The translations under genes were made by a program, and so were the position numbers. Under the pieces are notes generated by a model. The model was given only the letters and a program-made list of their open reading frames with translations, ran no database searches and was not told the DNA's origin. Below, in pieces: positions 53,758 through 62,973 of a stretch of DNA of 64,000 nt (positions are counted from its first letter, which is position 1; each line of letters starts with the position of its first letter). Source of the stretch: Lampropedia puyangensis (lineage in GTDB: Bacteria > Pseudomonadota > Gammaproteobacteria > Burkholderiales > Burkholderiaceae_C); the NCBI RefSeq assembly GCF_004833285.1, contig NZ_STFG01000001.1:496001-560000 (forward strand). The letters are read 5' to 3'.

Positions 53758-54645
53758 TTAAGTCGACACCAGCTTACCAATAATATAGGCGTCTTGGTAA
53801 TTCCAGAATGAGGCTGGTGCGTATAGGCGCAGTTGGTCTATGCCGATAGTTTGCGCAATCTGCGAGCGCACGAAGGCATCACTCGTGAACGTCGTTCCGT
53901 ATTCTTGTGCCTCAATGGCATTAGATTCGCTGGATGGGAAAAAGCGCAAGCCAGTTTCATCCATTTCAACCCGTTGGCGCTGTTGGGCTTGTATGCCATG
54001 GGTAGTGAAGACCAGTACGCCGCCGGGTTGAACGCTTTGGTAGAGGTGGTTTAGCCAGCGGCTCCAGCTTTTGAGTGGCAGGTGGGTAAAGAGTGACAGT
54101 ACAAACACCACTTCGTATTGGCTGGGCCAAGTGACTTGCTCTGGCTCAGTGGATGAGACAAAGCCTTTAACGCCGAAAGTTTGTGTTGAGAAATGCACCG
54201 CATCTTCTACGACGTCGGATACGGTTAGCGCATCTTCACCAATGGCTTTAACCAAATGGCGTGTAAAGCGGCCATGGCCACTGGCGAACTCTAAGAAACT
54301 CTTGGTTTGGCTCAGTGGTTTGTTCACTTTCTCAAGCAATAGCATCAATTCTGAAAGTGTGCGCCAGCCATCAGCGAAGTAGTCGCGCAAGGGATTGATG
54401 GAGGTTGGGTGACCTGCAAAGAAATGGAATATGTCGTCCTGTTGTGAGATGCTGCAGTTGAGCCCCATCATTTCCTGAAAAGAGCCCTCAAGTTGATGCT
54501 TTTCTATCAGATGGTGCGCAGCCAACCTGGTTGATGGCTCTTGGCGCGCCTGGAGTAGCAATGGAGCTGCTGCGCTGAAATCCGATTGACTGAGCAGCTG
54601 CTGTGCTTGTGTCAATCGCTCTGTAGCTGAGGTGTTGGCTGTCAT
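53758..54645 (-). CDS. Class I SAM-dependent methyltransferase
   Basis: 295 residues. The SAM motif FLEFASGHGRFTRHLVKAI is near residues 110-128 and VVFVLSLFTHLPLKSWSRWL is the post-II region. The N-terminal 100 residues are helical without clear homology. It lies 22 bases after the wzt stop, so it is probably translated with the exporter. It may cap or modify the exported glycan, as WbdD-type enzymes do in Wzm/Wzt systems; that is inference. Confidence 0.82.
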   Translation of the reverse strand: MTANTSATERLTQAQQLLSQSDFSAAAPLLLQARQEPSTRLAAHHLIEKHQLEGSFQEMMGLNCSISQQDDIFHFFAGHPTSINPLRDYFADGWRTLSELMLLLEKVNKPLSQTKSFLEFASGHGRFTRHLVKAIGEDALTVSDVVEDAVHFSTQTFGVKGFVSSTEPEQVTWPSQYEVVFVLSLFTHLPLKSWSRWLNHLYQSVQPGGVLVFTTHGIQAQQRQRVEMDETGLRFFPSSESNAIEAQEYGTTFTSDAFVRSQIAQTIGIDQLRLYAPASFWNYQDAYIIGKLVST

Positions 54646-54667
54646 GGTCAGGATGGTATGAAAAGGG

Positions 54668-55993
54668 TCATGCCCAAGTATGGGGCAACTTGACGAGGCC
54701 GGGCATGAGGGTTGGATTTAGAAAACGAATGTGCATGAAGCGCAGCCATTCGTCATAGACCACTAAACCGCTTTCATCAAATAAAAAGGCACTGATGACG
54801 TATTGGCCGCTATGCAGCGGCAAATCGGCAAAGGTCAAAATAGATTGCCACGATCCATCTTCGAGCTGTTTTGGCGAGGCCTTGTCTTCATGCGTTGCCA
54901 AGGACGTGATTCCAACCCCTTTGGACTGCTCAATCATAAAGCCCACGTTAGGGCATTCGGCGCCGTTGCCTCGCGCTGTAATGGTGACGATCAGGTCTTT
55001 GCTATTGAGTAAGGGCGCTTGGCCCTCTTTGTCCTCAAGCAGGTGCGAGACTTCGACATTGATGATATGTGCGGCATCTGCATGGCGTGCGCTAACGGGT
55101 GTTGGTTTTTGACTTGCTGCATTGCCTTCGGTGTTCTTGTCTGTGGCGCCCTCGTTGGTGGGCTCTGCGGCTTGTTCTTGCTCTTGCAGCAAAATTCGTG
55201 TGTGGGTGAGGTAGGCTCCAAGGACTTCTTCTGTTTGACCAAAAGCTTCAATCTTGCCTTTATGCAGCCACATCGCGGTATCGCACAGGGTTCGAATATG
55301 GTAGGGGCTGTGCGAACAAAATAAGATGGTGCAGCCGTTTTCCTTGAAGGCGGTGATGCGTTCGACACATTTTTTCTGGAAGGGTTGGTCACCAACGGCC
55401 AGCGCTTCGTCCACGATCAGAACATCAGGCTGAATGGCTGTCATCAGCGCAAAAGCCAAGCGCACGACCATTCCTGAAGAATAGGTTTTGACAGGCCGAT
55501 TCATGGCATCGCCAAGCCCTGCAAATTCCACAATTTCAGTTTCGAGTTCAGCCATCTGCGCATGATGAATACCAATCATGCTGCCCGCAAAGTACAGATT
55601 TTCCCGGCCACTGAAATCTGGGTGAAATCCTGCTCCCAATTCCAAGATCGCTGTGACACGCCCCACACGCTCAAGCGTGCCTGTGGAGGGCTGGAGCGTG
55701 CCTGCCAATAGTTTCAAAAGGGTGCTTTTCCCCGCGCCATTGTCGCCAATGACGCCAATGCACTGACCACGTTGCAACTCAAAAGAAACATCCTGCAGTG
55801 CCCAGTGGCTGCGATGGTAGGCGCCCCCAGTAACCAGTGCTTTTAGCCGTTGACGTGCGGATGGGTAGAGCTTGTATTCTTTGCCCATTTGTTGGGCTTT
55901 GAGGACAACCTCTGCATGACTTGATTCGGGTTGCCCGTTCTCAGGTTCGTGCGCGCCCAATACGGGCGTCGAAGATGAAGCGGTGTCTGTCAT
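54668..55993 (-). CDS. wzt: Wzt-type polysaccharide ABC exporter ATPase with C-terminal cargo domain
   Basis: 441 residues from ATG 55993, which overlaps the wzm stop (ATGA). Walker A is GDNGAGKSTLLKLL, the signature is YSSGMVVRLAFAL, and Walker B is PDVLIVDEALAVGD. Residues about 300-440 form an extra beta-rich domain like Wzt-C, which in O-antigen exporters binds the chain terminus of the cargo. A Glu/Asn/Ala-rich linker joins the two. It energises Wzm and would be specific for the capped glycan. Confidence 0.92.
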   Translation of the reverse strand: MTDTASSSTPVLGAHEPENGQPESSHAEVVLKAQQMGKEYKLYPSARQRLKALVTGGAYHRSHWALQDVSFELQRGQCIGVIGDNGAGKSTLLKLLAGTLQPSTGTLERVGRVTAILELGAGFHPDFSGRENLYFAGSMIGIHHAQMAELETEIVEFAGLGDAMNRPVKTYSSGMVVRLAFALMTAIQPDVLIVDEALAVGDQPFQKKCVERITAFKENGCTILFCSHSPYHIRTLCDTAMWLHKGKIEAFGQTEEVLGAYLTHTRILLQEQEQAAEPTNEGATDKNTEGNAASQKPTPVSARHADAAHIINVEVSHLLEDKEGQAPLLNSKDLIVTITARGNGAECPNVGFMIEQSKGVGITSLATHEDKASPKQLEDGSWQSILTFADLPLHSGQYVISAFLFDESGLVVYDEWLRFMHIRFLNPTLMPGLVKLPHTWA

Positions 55994-56790
55994 AGCCAAT
56001 CCACCAGTTGGTCACGGCTGCGGCCAATCACAATGTTCAAGATCACGGCAATTACCGCAATGGTGATGCCGATGGCTAACCAAATGCTTGCTGGTGGCCA
56101 TTGCCCTTTGAGCAATACATTTTGATAGCCAAGTACATAAGGGGTGATGGGATTGAGCCAAAGTACCCAGCGCCAGCGTTCTGGAAACATAGTCAGTGGA
56201 AACAGAATCGGTGCGGCGAAAACTCCGACGGAGAATACAAATGCGACCAGCTGCGCAACGTCACGCAAAGCGGCCATCAAAATAGCAAGTAAATAGCCCA
56301 GCAACCATGCCGTCACAGTTTGTAAGGCCAGCAGCGGCAGCATGGCGCTAATGGCTAATGCGCCGTGGTGCATCGGCCAGTAGGCTACTGTTACCAGCAA
56401 GAAAAGGGGGAAGAATACGACGGCACTGGCCAGTACTGAGCGTGCTGGAAACAAGACGGGAGGCAAAGGGTTTTTTTGCAGTAATCCTCCTACGTCAACC
56501 AAACTGCTCATGCCGCGCTGCGTCATTTCGGAAAAAGCCATCCATCCGATCATGCCGACAATCAAAAAGGTGCCAACTCGTTCTGAAGGAGCCTGCTCAC
56601 CTAGGCGCATTGCGAAGACCAAGTCAAAAACGACAAAGTAGCTTGCAATAGTCAGCGCGGGTTGGATCCATGCCCACACAATCCCGCCGATGGAGCCAGC
56701 AAAACGGGCGCTGAGTTCACGCTTGGTCAGAACGACAAGCAAGGCGCGCATCCGAGCCAATACAGCTATATCTGAAAAAAGAAACTTCAT
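55990..56790 (-). CDS. wzm: Wzm-type polysaccharide ABC exporter permease
   Basis: 266 residues with six hydrophobic segments; begins MKFLFSDIAVLARMRALLVV and contains LSARFAGSIGGIVWAWIQPA and NPLPPVLFPARSVLASAVV, typical of O-antigen/teichoic-acid type permeases. First gene of the polysaccharide export module. No glycosyltransferase genes are adjacent, so the glycan is probably made elsewhere. Confidence 0.92.
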   Translation of the reverse strand: MKFLFSDIAVLARMRALLVVLTKRELSARFAGSIGGIVWAWIQPALTIASYFVVFDLVFAMRLGEQAPSERVGTFLIVGMIGWMAFSEMTQRGMSSLVDVGGLLQKNPLPPVLFPARSVLASAVVFFPLFLLVTVAYWPMHHGALAISAMLPLLALQTVTAWLLGYLLAILMAALRDVAQLVAFVFSVGVFAAPILFPLTMFPERWRWVLWLNPITPYVLGYQNVLLKGQWPPASIWLAIGITIAVIAVILNIVIGRSRDQLVDWL

Positions 56791-57210
56791 GTTTTCAATG
56801 TCTGGTTGAGATTAGCAAAACCAGAGGAGCGAGTACGAATGCATTGCATGTACGTAATGGATTTTTGCGTTTTTCAAGCCTGAGTAATTGTCTGCTTGTT
56901 GATCGGCCATGTAGTGGCCAAACGTTGTATGGCAAACGCAGACCGTGACTACCATGGTTCCCATAACAACCGCTTCTACGCGCAAGCAAAGCCACGCAGT
57001 TTAGCTGTTTTGCTTTGTACTCAAACTAAACACTGTTTCAGTGCGTGACGGGGCACACTGCGGGCTTGCGCAAAACGGGAATCTGCGCAACTGCATGGCA
57101 CTAATGCCGTTACGTTTCGTCTGTCAAGGCCGGATTGCACTTGATATTTACCCCCGCTTGGGTGCAGAATACGCCGTTTTTCAAATTCATCGTTTTCCCT
57201 AGTTATCATT
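56791..57210. promoter_or_regulatory. Divergent intergenic region between wzm and the GNAT gene
   Basis: 420 bases with no gene. It holds GGCCA-TGTAG-TGGCC (56898-56912 region) as a short inverted repeat and several AT-rich stretches. Promoters for both directions must lie here, but none is clean enough to place. No JUMPstart-like element was seen. Confidence 0.35.
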
Positions 57211-57738
57211 ATGTCGACAATTCAGGTTCGTGCTGCGACTTTGCGTGATGCCAAAGCCATTGCCCAAATTCATACCGCTGCTGTGCAGGCAGCTTACAAA
57301 GGCATTGTGCCCGATGAGCATTTGAAGTCTGTCAGTGTCGAAAAGCGCGTGGCTTACTGGCGTGAAGCTATTGAGTTTTGCGAGCCTCAAGTCAAGGTGG
57401 CAATTGAGCAAGACAAGATCGTTGGTTTTGTCGGATTTGATCGCTCGCGTGACGAAAAGACACGCCCTACCACTGGTGAGATTTGGGCTATTTATATTGC
57501 CCCCAACCATTGGAATAAAGGCGTGGGTGCCGCACTTTGGGATGCTGCCAGAGAAGGCTTGCATGAAGAGGGGTGCACGAACGTGACCGCTTGGGTCCCC
57601 GTACAGAATGAGCGTGCTTTGAAATTTCATGAAACCGCTGGCTTTGAGCGTGAAATCAGTAGCGCCAAAACAGCTACGATCGGTGGCATGAAGTTTGAAG
57701 AGATTCGCGTTAAACGCTCACTGACAACAGGCCGTTGA
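57211..57738 (+). CDS. GNAT-family N-acetyltransferase
   Basis: 175 residues. VRAATLRDAKAIAQIHTAAV opens the fold, IWAIYIAPNHWNKGVGAALWD holds the acetyl-CoA loop (Q/R-x-x-G-x-G/A type) and NERALKFHETAGFE ends it. Substrate unknown. A perfect 15-bp hairpin terminator follows. Confidence 0.88.
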   Translation: MSTIQVRAATLRDAKAIAQIHTAAVQAAYKGIVPDEHLKSVSVEKRVAYWREAIEFCEPQVKVAIEQDKIVGFVGFDRSRDEKTRPTTGEIWAIYIAPNHWNKGVGAALWDAAREGLHEEGCTNVTAWVPVQNERALKFHETAGFEREISSAKTATIGGMKFEEIRVKRSLTTGR

Positions 57739-57829
57739 TTTGCTGCAGTTCAGTCGATTTTTGGTGGTTTGCCAGATCGTCTCTCTGATAAGCGTTGATT
57801 GGCTTGTTAAGGTTAAGGTATCTGTTTAA

Positions 57830-57863
57830 GTAAGAAAACCGCTGATCCCAGCGGTTTTCTTAC
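57830..57863. terminator. Hairpin terminator after the GNAT gene
   Basis: GTAAGAAAACCGCTG (57830-57844), ATCC loop, CAGCGGTTTTCTTAC (57849-57863): a 15-bp perfect stem with an A-rich and T-rich base that could work both ways. Confidence 0.8.
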
Positions 57864-57940
57864 GAACATTTATTACAGATAGATGCCCCAAAAGAGGGCG
57901 TGTTCTGTAGCGGTTTCTCCGCAAGAATGCAGGTGCTACT

Positions 57941-57986
57941 TATAATGCTTTGATACTTTTTACATGGCGACTGCATTCAAATGCAG
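57941..57986 (+). promoter_or_regulatory. -10 element and palindrome upstream of the M48 protease gene
   Basis: TATAAT at 57941-57946 is a consensus -10 without a clear -35. Downstream, CTGCATT-CA-AATGCAG (57971-57986) is a perfect 7-bp inverted repeat about 25 bases after the -10, in the likely 5' leader. It could be an operator or an mRNA hairpin. Confidence 0.45.
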
Positions 57987-58059
57987 GGTATGTCCGTGTA
58001 TGCTTAAACAGTGTTTTTGACTAAACATTCAACGATCACTAGATGGAGAACAAATCACT

Positions 58060-58830
58060 ATGACCAAGCCAGCAACACGTTTGCTTACCCTTACTTGTGC
58101 TGCGGCAGTTGCAGCACTGGTTGCAGGTTGTAATGTTAACGAGGGAATGCTGAATGCAGGAGGCTCAGCCCTTAAAGCTGTGACGCTGAGCAAGGAGGAC
58201 GTTGTTCAGATGTCGAGCCAATCTTGCCAAGCACTCGATACAGACAATCAAATTGCCAAGTCCAATAGCAAGTATGCAACACGATTGGCCGCCATTGTGA
58301 AGCCTTTGCCTAAAGAAATTGAAGGGCAAACGATCAACTATAAGGTCTATATGACCAAGGATATCAATGCTTGGGCGATGGATAACGGCTGTGTGCGTGT
58401 GTATTCAGGCCTGATGGATTTGATGAATGATGATGAGGTTCGCGGCGTAATTGGCCATGAGTTAGGGCATGTCGCTTTGGGGCATTCCACCGCGAGCATG
58501 CGCACTGCTTATGCCACCTCTGCCGCTAGGCAGGCTGCTGCGGCCAGCGGCAACGCAACGGCTGCGGTGTTGTCCAGCTCTGCTGCCGGCGCGTTGGGAG
58601 AGGCATTCATCAATGCCCAATTTTCCCAGAGCCAGGAAACAGCAGCAGACAATTACTCATTTGATTTGCTGACTCAGCTTAAATTGGAGCGCAAGGGCTT
58701 GGTTACTGGTTTTCAAAAACTGGCCAAACTCAGCGGTAAAAGTAGCGCGGCTTCTTCATTGCTGAGTTCTCATCCATCGTCAGAAAAACGCGTTGAGAAT
58801 TTACAAGGACGTTTGGACAAGGCCAAGTAA
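58060..58830 (+). CDS. M48-family metalloprotease lipoprotein
   Basis: 256 residues. The lipobox LVAGC places the lipidated cysteine near residue 24. The zinc motif is VIGHELGHVALGH with the third ligand in QETAADNYSFDLL. The protein resembles LoiP/YcaL-type outer-membrane proteases that help quality control of envelope proteins. Gly/Ser/Ala-rich loop (about 150-185) precedes the C-terminal helices. GGAG precedes the ATG. Confidence 0.92.
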   Translation: MTKPATRLLTLTCAAAVAALVAGCNVNEGMLNAGGSALKAVTLSKEDVVQMSSQSCQALDTDNQIAKSNSKYATRLAAIVKPLPKEIEGQTINYKVYMTKDINAWAMDNGCVRVYSGLMDLMNDDEVRGVIGHELGHVALGHSTASMRTAYATSAARQAAAASGNATAAVLSSSAAGALGEAFINAQFSQSQETAADNYSFDLLTQLKLERKGLVTGFQKLAKLSGKSSAASSLLSSHPSSEKRVENLQGRLDKAK

Positions 58831-58845
58831 TCGGCATTGATCAAA

Positions 58846-58887
58846 AATAAAAAAAGCGCATAGCCGTTGAGTTATGCGCTTTTTTTA
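58846..58887 (+). terminator. Terminator after the M48 protease gene
   Basis: AAAAAGCGCATA (58851-58862), ten-base loop, TATGCGCTTTTT (58873-58884), then more T. It starts about 20 bases after the stop. Confidence 0.9.
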
Positions 58888-58968
58888 TCATTTTGTGTTT
58901 TCTCTTGGTGCATAGCCTGGGTGTATTGGCGCAAAATTTAGTGGTGGAAAGCAGTTAGGATTCAAAAC

Positions 58969-59403
58969 GTGATGGGTACAAATGACAATATGAATGGACA
59001 GTTGCATTTATCGTACGCGGGGGATATCTCTCCTCAGCAAGCCTGGGCGTGGTATCAAACCGGCGAGGCGCTTGTAGTTGATGTGCGCACCGATGCTGAG
59101 CGTGCGTGGGTAGGTTCTGTGCCGGGGGCCATTGCTATTGCGTGGAAACAGTGGCCAGGAATGGCCTTGAATCCTGATTTTGATGCGCAACTGCGTGCGG
59201 CAGTGATTGGGGCTGAAAGCAAGAAATTAGCCATTCTCTGCCGTAGTGGCGTACGTTCAATTGCTGCGGCTGAACGTGCTACTTTGCTGGGTTTTGAGGC
59301 CTACAATATTCTTGAAGGTTTTGAGGGCGCGTTAGATGCCCATGCGCACCGTGGGCGTATAGGGGGCTGGCGTTACCATGGCTTGCCCTGGGGGCAATCT
59401 TGA
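58969..59403 (+). CDS. Rhodanese-like sulphurtransferase domain protein
   Basis: 144 residues. GTG (58969) is followed at once by ATG (58972), so the start is uncertain by one codon. SPQQAWAWYQTGEALVVDVR, GSVPGAIAIAWKQWPGM and the active-site loop LCRSGVRSIAAAERA with the cysteine are the single-domain rhodanese pattern. Physiological role unknown. Confidence 0.85.
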   Translation: MMGTNDNMNGQLHLSYAGDISPQQAWAWYQTGEALVVDVRTDAERAWVGSVPGAIAIAWKQWPGMALNPDFDAQLRAAVIGAESKKLAILCRSGVRSIAAAERATLLGFEAYNILEGFEGALDAHAHRGRIGGWRYHGLPWGQS

Positions 59404-59449
59404 TTTTAAGGAATGGGATTGGCACTTTTTCACTAGAAGCTTAAAAGGC

Positions 59450-59476
59450 AAAGGCACCTGTCGGTGCCTTTTTTTG
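59450..59476 (+). terminator. Terminator after the rhodanese gene
   Basis: AAAGGCACC (59450-59458), TGTC loop, GGTGCCTTT (59463-59471) and a T-run. It lies between the convergent rhodanese and LysM genes; on the minus strand the tail is weaker. Confidence 0.88.
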
Positions 59477-59518
59477 GTGAATTCTCTGAGACTAACTCAG
59501 AAAACGCATTCCGAAATA

Positions 59519-60004
59519 TTACAGTGCGGGAATACGAAGTTTTTGCCCTGGATAGATTTTGTCTGGGTGCGACAACATGGGTTTGTTGGCCTCAAAAATC
59601 ACAGGGTACTTATTGGCATCGCCGTAGTATTTCTTGGCAATAGCGGAGAGGGTATCTCCACGCACCACATCGTGGTATTGCGCTTCTGGTTCAGGGTTGG
59701 TAACAGACATTTGGTTGTCCACTTCATTGACGTTGGCAACGTTGCCACAGCACAGAGTGACTTTTTCAAGATCTTGCTGGGTATCGGCTACGCCATTGAC
59801 GGTCACCTTGCCTGTTTCGCCATTGAATGCCACTTTGACATCGCTGACATTGAGTTTTTGCGTGGCAATGTAAGCTTCGATAGCGGTTGCGGCAGTTGCA
59901 TTCAATGCCTCTTGACCTGAAGCACCAGCACTTTCTGCTGCGTTAGCGGCCTTTCCGCCGAAGAGTTTTTCGCCCGCTTCTTTGATGAAACTGAAGAGAC
60001 CCAT
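59519..60004 (-). CDS. BON-LysM protein (YgaU/LysM-like)
   Basis: 161 residues from ATG 60004 with AGGAG upstream; the longer frame lies in the divergent coaX promoter region. MGLFSFIKEAGEKLFGG, a BON domain (about 45-100: LNVSDVKVAFNGETGKVTVN) and a C-terminal LysM domain (about 112-161: VVRGDTLSAIAKKYYGDANK, IYPGQKLRIPAL) match YgaU, a potassium-binding protein of E. coli. Divergent from coaX. Confidence 0.92.
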   Translation of the reverse strand: MGLFSFIKEAGEKLFGGKAANAAESAGASGQEALNATAATAIEAYIATQKLNVSDVKVAFNGETGKVTVNGVADTQQDLEKVTLCCGNVANVNEVDNQMSVTNPEPEAQYHDVVRGDTLSAIAKKYYGDANKYPVIFEANKPMLSHPDKIYPGQKLRIPAL

Positions 60005-60127
60005 GCTTGACTCCTTTTGAGTGAAAATGCAGCCCCGAGATGATGCTGCCAACGGCCAAGTGTAGCCGCATGTGATTGCACTGGTTATGATTTTTGGTGA
60101 CAGAAACAAAATATCAAAATTCCTGAA

Positions 60128-60919
60128 ATGACATTTCTTGCAATAGACATAGGTAACACGCGCCTGAAATGGGCTTTGTACAGCGAGGCACGCTGGAACG
60201 CCCGCCTGATAGCTCAGGGAGTGGAGTTTTTGGATCACATAGACCGTTTGTCGGAAAACCATTGGGCGGGTTTACCTGCCCCTAGCATGATGCTTGGCTG
60301 CGCCGTTGCTGCTGATGCTGTGCGCAACCGTGTGGTTGAACAATTGGAGATTTGGGATGTTGAGCCGTTTTGGGTAAGCTCGGGCAGGCAAGCCGCTGGC
60401 TTGGTTAATGGCTATGACCACCCTGGGCGTCTAGGCGCTGATCGTTGGGTAGCCATGATCGGTGCGCGCAATCGGCTTCTTGCGCGCGGAGAAAAGCGAC
60501 CTCTGATTGTGGTGATGGTGGGGACCGCCGTGACTGTGGAGGCTATCGATGCCGATGGACAGTTTCTGGGGGGGCTTATCCTGCCGGGGCACGGGATCAT
60601 GCTCCGTGCGCTGGAGTCCGGCACCGCAGGCCTGCATGTGCCTACTGGTGAAGTCAAGCCTTTTCCAACCAATACCAGTGATGCATTAACCAGTGGTGGT
60701 ACTTACGCGATTGCAGGTGCGGTAGAGCGCATGATTCAGCACTTGCAGCAACGTACCGGGCAAGTGCCTGCTTGCATCATGACTGGTGGTGCCGGTTGGA
60801 AAATGGCGCCCAGCATGACAAGGCCTTTCGAGCTGGTGGAAAGTCTGATTTTTGATGGTTTACTGGCGCTGGCACAAGAAAGGGTCCATACAAACGCTGC
60901 ATCTAAGGGGGAAATATAG
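60128..60919 (+). CDS. coaX: Type III pantothenate kinase
   Basis: 263 residues. [15 protein letters not shown] (phosphate loop), [37 protein letters not shown] and [15 protein letters not shown] are the CoaX motifs. It phosphorylates pantothenate at the start of coenzyme A synthesis. birA, its frequent neighbour in Burkholderiales, is not adjacent. Confidence 0.95.
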   Translation: MTFLAIDIGNTRLKWALYSEARWNARLIAQGVEFLDHIDRLSENHWAGLPAPSMMLGCAVAADAVRNRVVEQLEIWDVEPFWVSSGRQAAGLVNGYDHPGRLGADRWVAMIGARNRLLARGEKRPLIVVMVGTAVTVEAIDADGQFLGGLILPGHGIMLRALESGTAGLHVPTGEVKPFPTNTSDALTSGGTYAIAGAVERMIQHLQQRTGQVPACIMTGGAGWKMAPSMTRPFELVESLIFDGLLALAQERVHTNAASKGEI

Positions 60920-60977
60920 AGGACGTACGTTGCCTGCTGTTATGTGAATACAAGCGATGCATCTTAGGTATCCGTGC

Positions 60978-62840
60978 TTACTGCCGCAATACATCGCGCA
61001 ATGATTCATATGTTTTATCAGAACCTTTGAATGGATTCTTAGGAGAAAGAGAGAACGGGTTGGCTGCACGCTCAATCTCTTTGTTTTCCCAGACGGGTTC
61101 CATGAAAAATGAAAAGAAACTTGCGCCCGCGCGGCGGTGTTGCTCAAGCGTGCGTTCCAATTCTTGTGGCGATAATGGTTTGAGAGGATGAAATTCCGTA
61201 ACTCCGTATTGGTGCTGACCTTGCGCATTGAGGTCGTTCAGGAATGCCTCGCTCATGCTCGATTCGCCATATAGACTCACACCTAAACGGAGTTTAGTTT
61301 GTGCTTGCAGCGTCCGTTGAATTGCAAATTTTTGCGGATCCCAGCCAGGGTTGGTATGGGGAATAATTTGGTGAAGGTATAAGGGGTTTTGTGCCAAACA
61401 CGTGCCATCTAATACATTGCTGAAGGAACGTAAGTACCGGTTGACTTGCTCTTGCCGGAATGCATGCCAAATTGATGCTAAAGGATTGAATAAGTAAGGG
61501 CGGTCTTCGCGCGGCAAGTCTACATAAAAGGCCCAATCTTTGGAGGCGGCTATGCTGTGTGGCCAGCGAATGGTTTTTTGAGTGGAGGTGGGCGCAATGC
61601 CCGTGTTGACTTGCAGCGTTTTGCTGATGAGTAACTGCAAAGTTTGGCCAGGCGCTTGCAAATAGACCTGTACAGTATGCGGACCGTTACTCCATTGGCT
61701 GTAATCGAGAAACGTTTGCCAGCCAACAGATCTATCGCCAAAGTCAGGGCGTGCATCAAGTACGTCTTGACGGCCTTGATTGATCGGAAGACGAGCAACA
61801 GCTTCTCCGTCAACGTAGACCAGTATCCGACTCTGCGCGTGCGTCTGGACATTGGCGGTGAACGCCCAGCCACCCACCGGAATCAATCCATGGCTGTAAG
61901 CATCAATGTGTTCAGTGCGGCGCGCCTCCCATTGTTGGCGAGGCAAGGTCAAAATATCGCTGCGCGGCGCATCAATCTCGTCCCAGTGGGTGATGTTGGC
62001 AGCGATGGCACGATTAAATCTGGCCAGTGTTCCAAAACGACTTTGAAGATAAGCATGCCATTGCCCTATTGAGGCTTGGCTGTAATCAGTAATGCGGTAG
62101 GGCTCAGTAAAGCCTGTACCAGTAGCAAAATTGGGAAAAAGCTGGTGAACTTCACCAAGCAAAGACATGCCGCGTACTTTTTCAATAGTCGCTTCGCCTG
62201 ACTCACAGATGGTATTTATCACCGCTTTCATCGCTTCTCGACGATAGAGAGTGATCGGATTATCTGTACGGGCAACAGACCATGCGTACAAAGGGCTGCC
62301 TAAATAGTCGCTCGGAGCAATCGGCCCTGTTGATGTTTGGGCTAAATTGGCATCGTCTTGTGCCAAGTCCTTTTCGATTGCAGCGTGGGCACTGAAATGA
62401 GTGGCAAACAAGTAAACGATAGCCTGTTGCGAGCTATCGCGCAGGGTGCGAACGAAACGATTTATCCTGTCTTGCTGAAGGCGCCATTGACCCGCTTCAT
62501 CTTGAGCGTACAGCTGTAAGAGCGGGATCGCAAGCGTGTATCCCAATTCGTAGCGGTGTTGTGCTTGGCGCGAGTGTGCTGGGTCGGGCAGTTGAGCAAG
62601 CGTTTGGGCAATCAATGCGGCTGCTGAAGCATTGATGGCTTTTGTACAAACCGATTCGAGTGAGGCAGGGACCTGCGCATTGGCATTGCCAGGCAGGATG
62701 CAACTGTCCGTCACCTCTACCATTGGCGCCAAGAAGAGTTTTGGTGCTTGGCGAACTGAAGCTGCATCAAAGCATAAAGCAGTTGCGGTCACCAAGAGCA
62801 TCAGAGCACAAGCGTAGCCCAGCATAGTTTGGCGCTGCAT
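60978..62840 (-). CDS. Glycosidase-like secreted protein with Ig-like module, unknown
   Basis: 620 residues from ATG 62840; the upstream frame has no signal logic. One N-terminal hydrophobic segment anchors or exports it. Residues about 120-330 have a pattern typical of GH42-like catalytic barrels (YLQSRFGTLARFNRAIAANI). A beta-rich Ig-like module follows (about 345-430: VGGWAFTANVQTHAQSRILV, SVGWQTFLDYSQWSNGPHTV). A second barrel-like part ends with SFFSFFMEPVWENKEIER. Catalytic acids cannot be assigned. It may act on a surface polysaccharide. Confidence 0.55.
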   Translation of the reverse strand: MQRQTMLGYACALMLLVTATALCFDAASVRQAPKLFLAPMVEVTDSCILPGNANAQVPASLESVCTKAINASAAALIAQTLAQLPDPAHSRQAQHRYELGYTLAIPLLQLYAQDEAGQWRLQQDRINRFVRTLRDSSQQAIVYLFATHFSAHAAIEKDLAQDDANLAQTSTGPIAPSDYLGSPLYAWSVARTDNPITLYRREAMKAVINTICESGEATIEKVRGMSLLGEVHQLFPNFATGTGFTEPYRITDYSQASIGQWHAYLQSRFGTLARFNRAIAANITHWDEIDAPRSDILTLPRQQWEARRTEHIDAYSHGLIPVGGWAFTANVQTHAQSRILVYVDGEAVARLPINQGRQDVLDARPDFGDRSVGWQTFLDYSQWSNGPHTVQVYLQAPGQTLQLLISKTLQVNTGIAPTSTQKTIRWPHSIAASKDWAFYVDLPREDRPYLFNPLASIWHAFRQEQVNRYLRSFSNVLDGTCLAQNPLYLHQIIPHTNPGWDPQKFAIQRTLQAQTKLRLGVSLYGESSMSEAFLNDLNAQGQHQYGVTEFHPLKPLSPQELERTLEQHRRAGASFFSFFMEPVWENKEIERAANPFSLSPKNPFKGSDKTYESLRDVLRQ

Positions 62841-62973
62841 GAAGGTCTTTCTACTTTGATATCGTGCATGCCTAACAGAAGCATAGCCGTGTGCCGTTTC
62901 ACCTGCTTGTTCAAAGGCAGATTCTTTCTGCCAATCAGTGCACTGAGCTGATTGGTATCGCACTTAAACTGGC

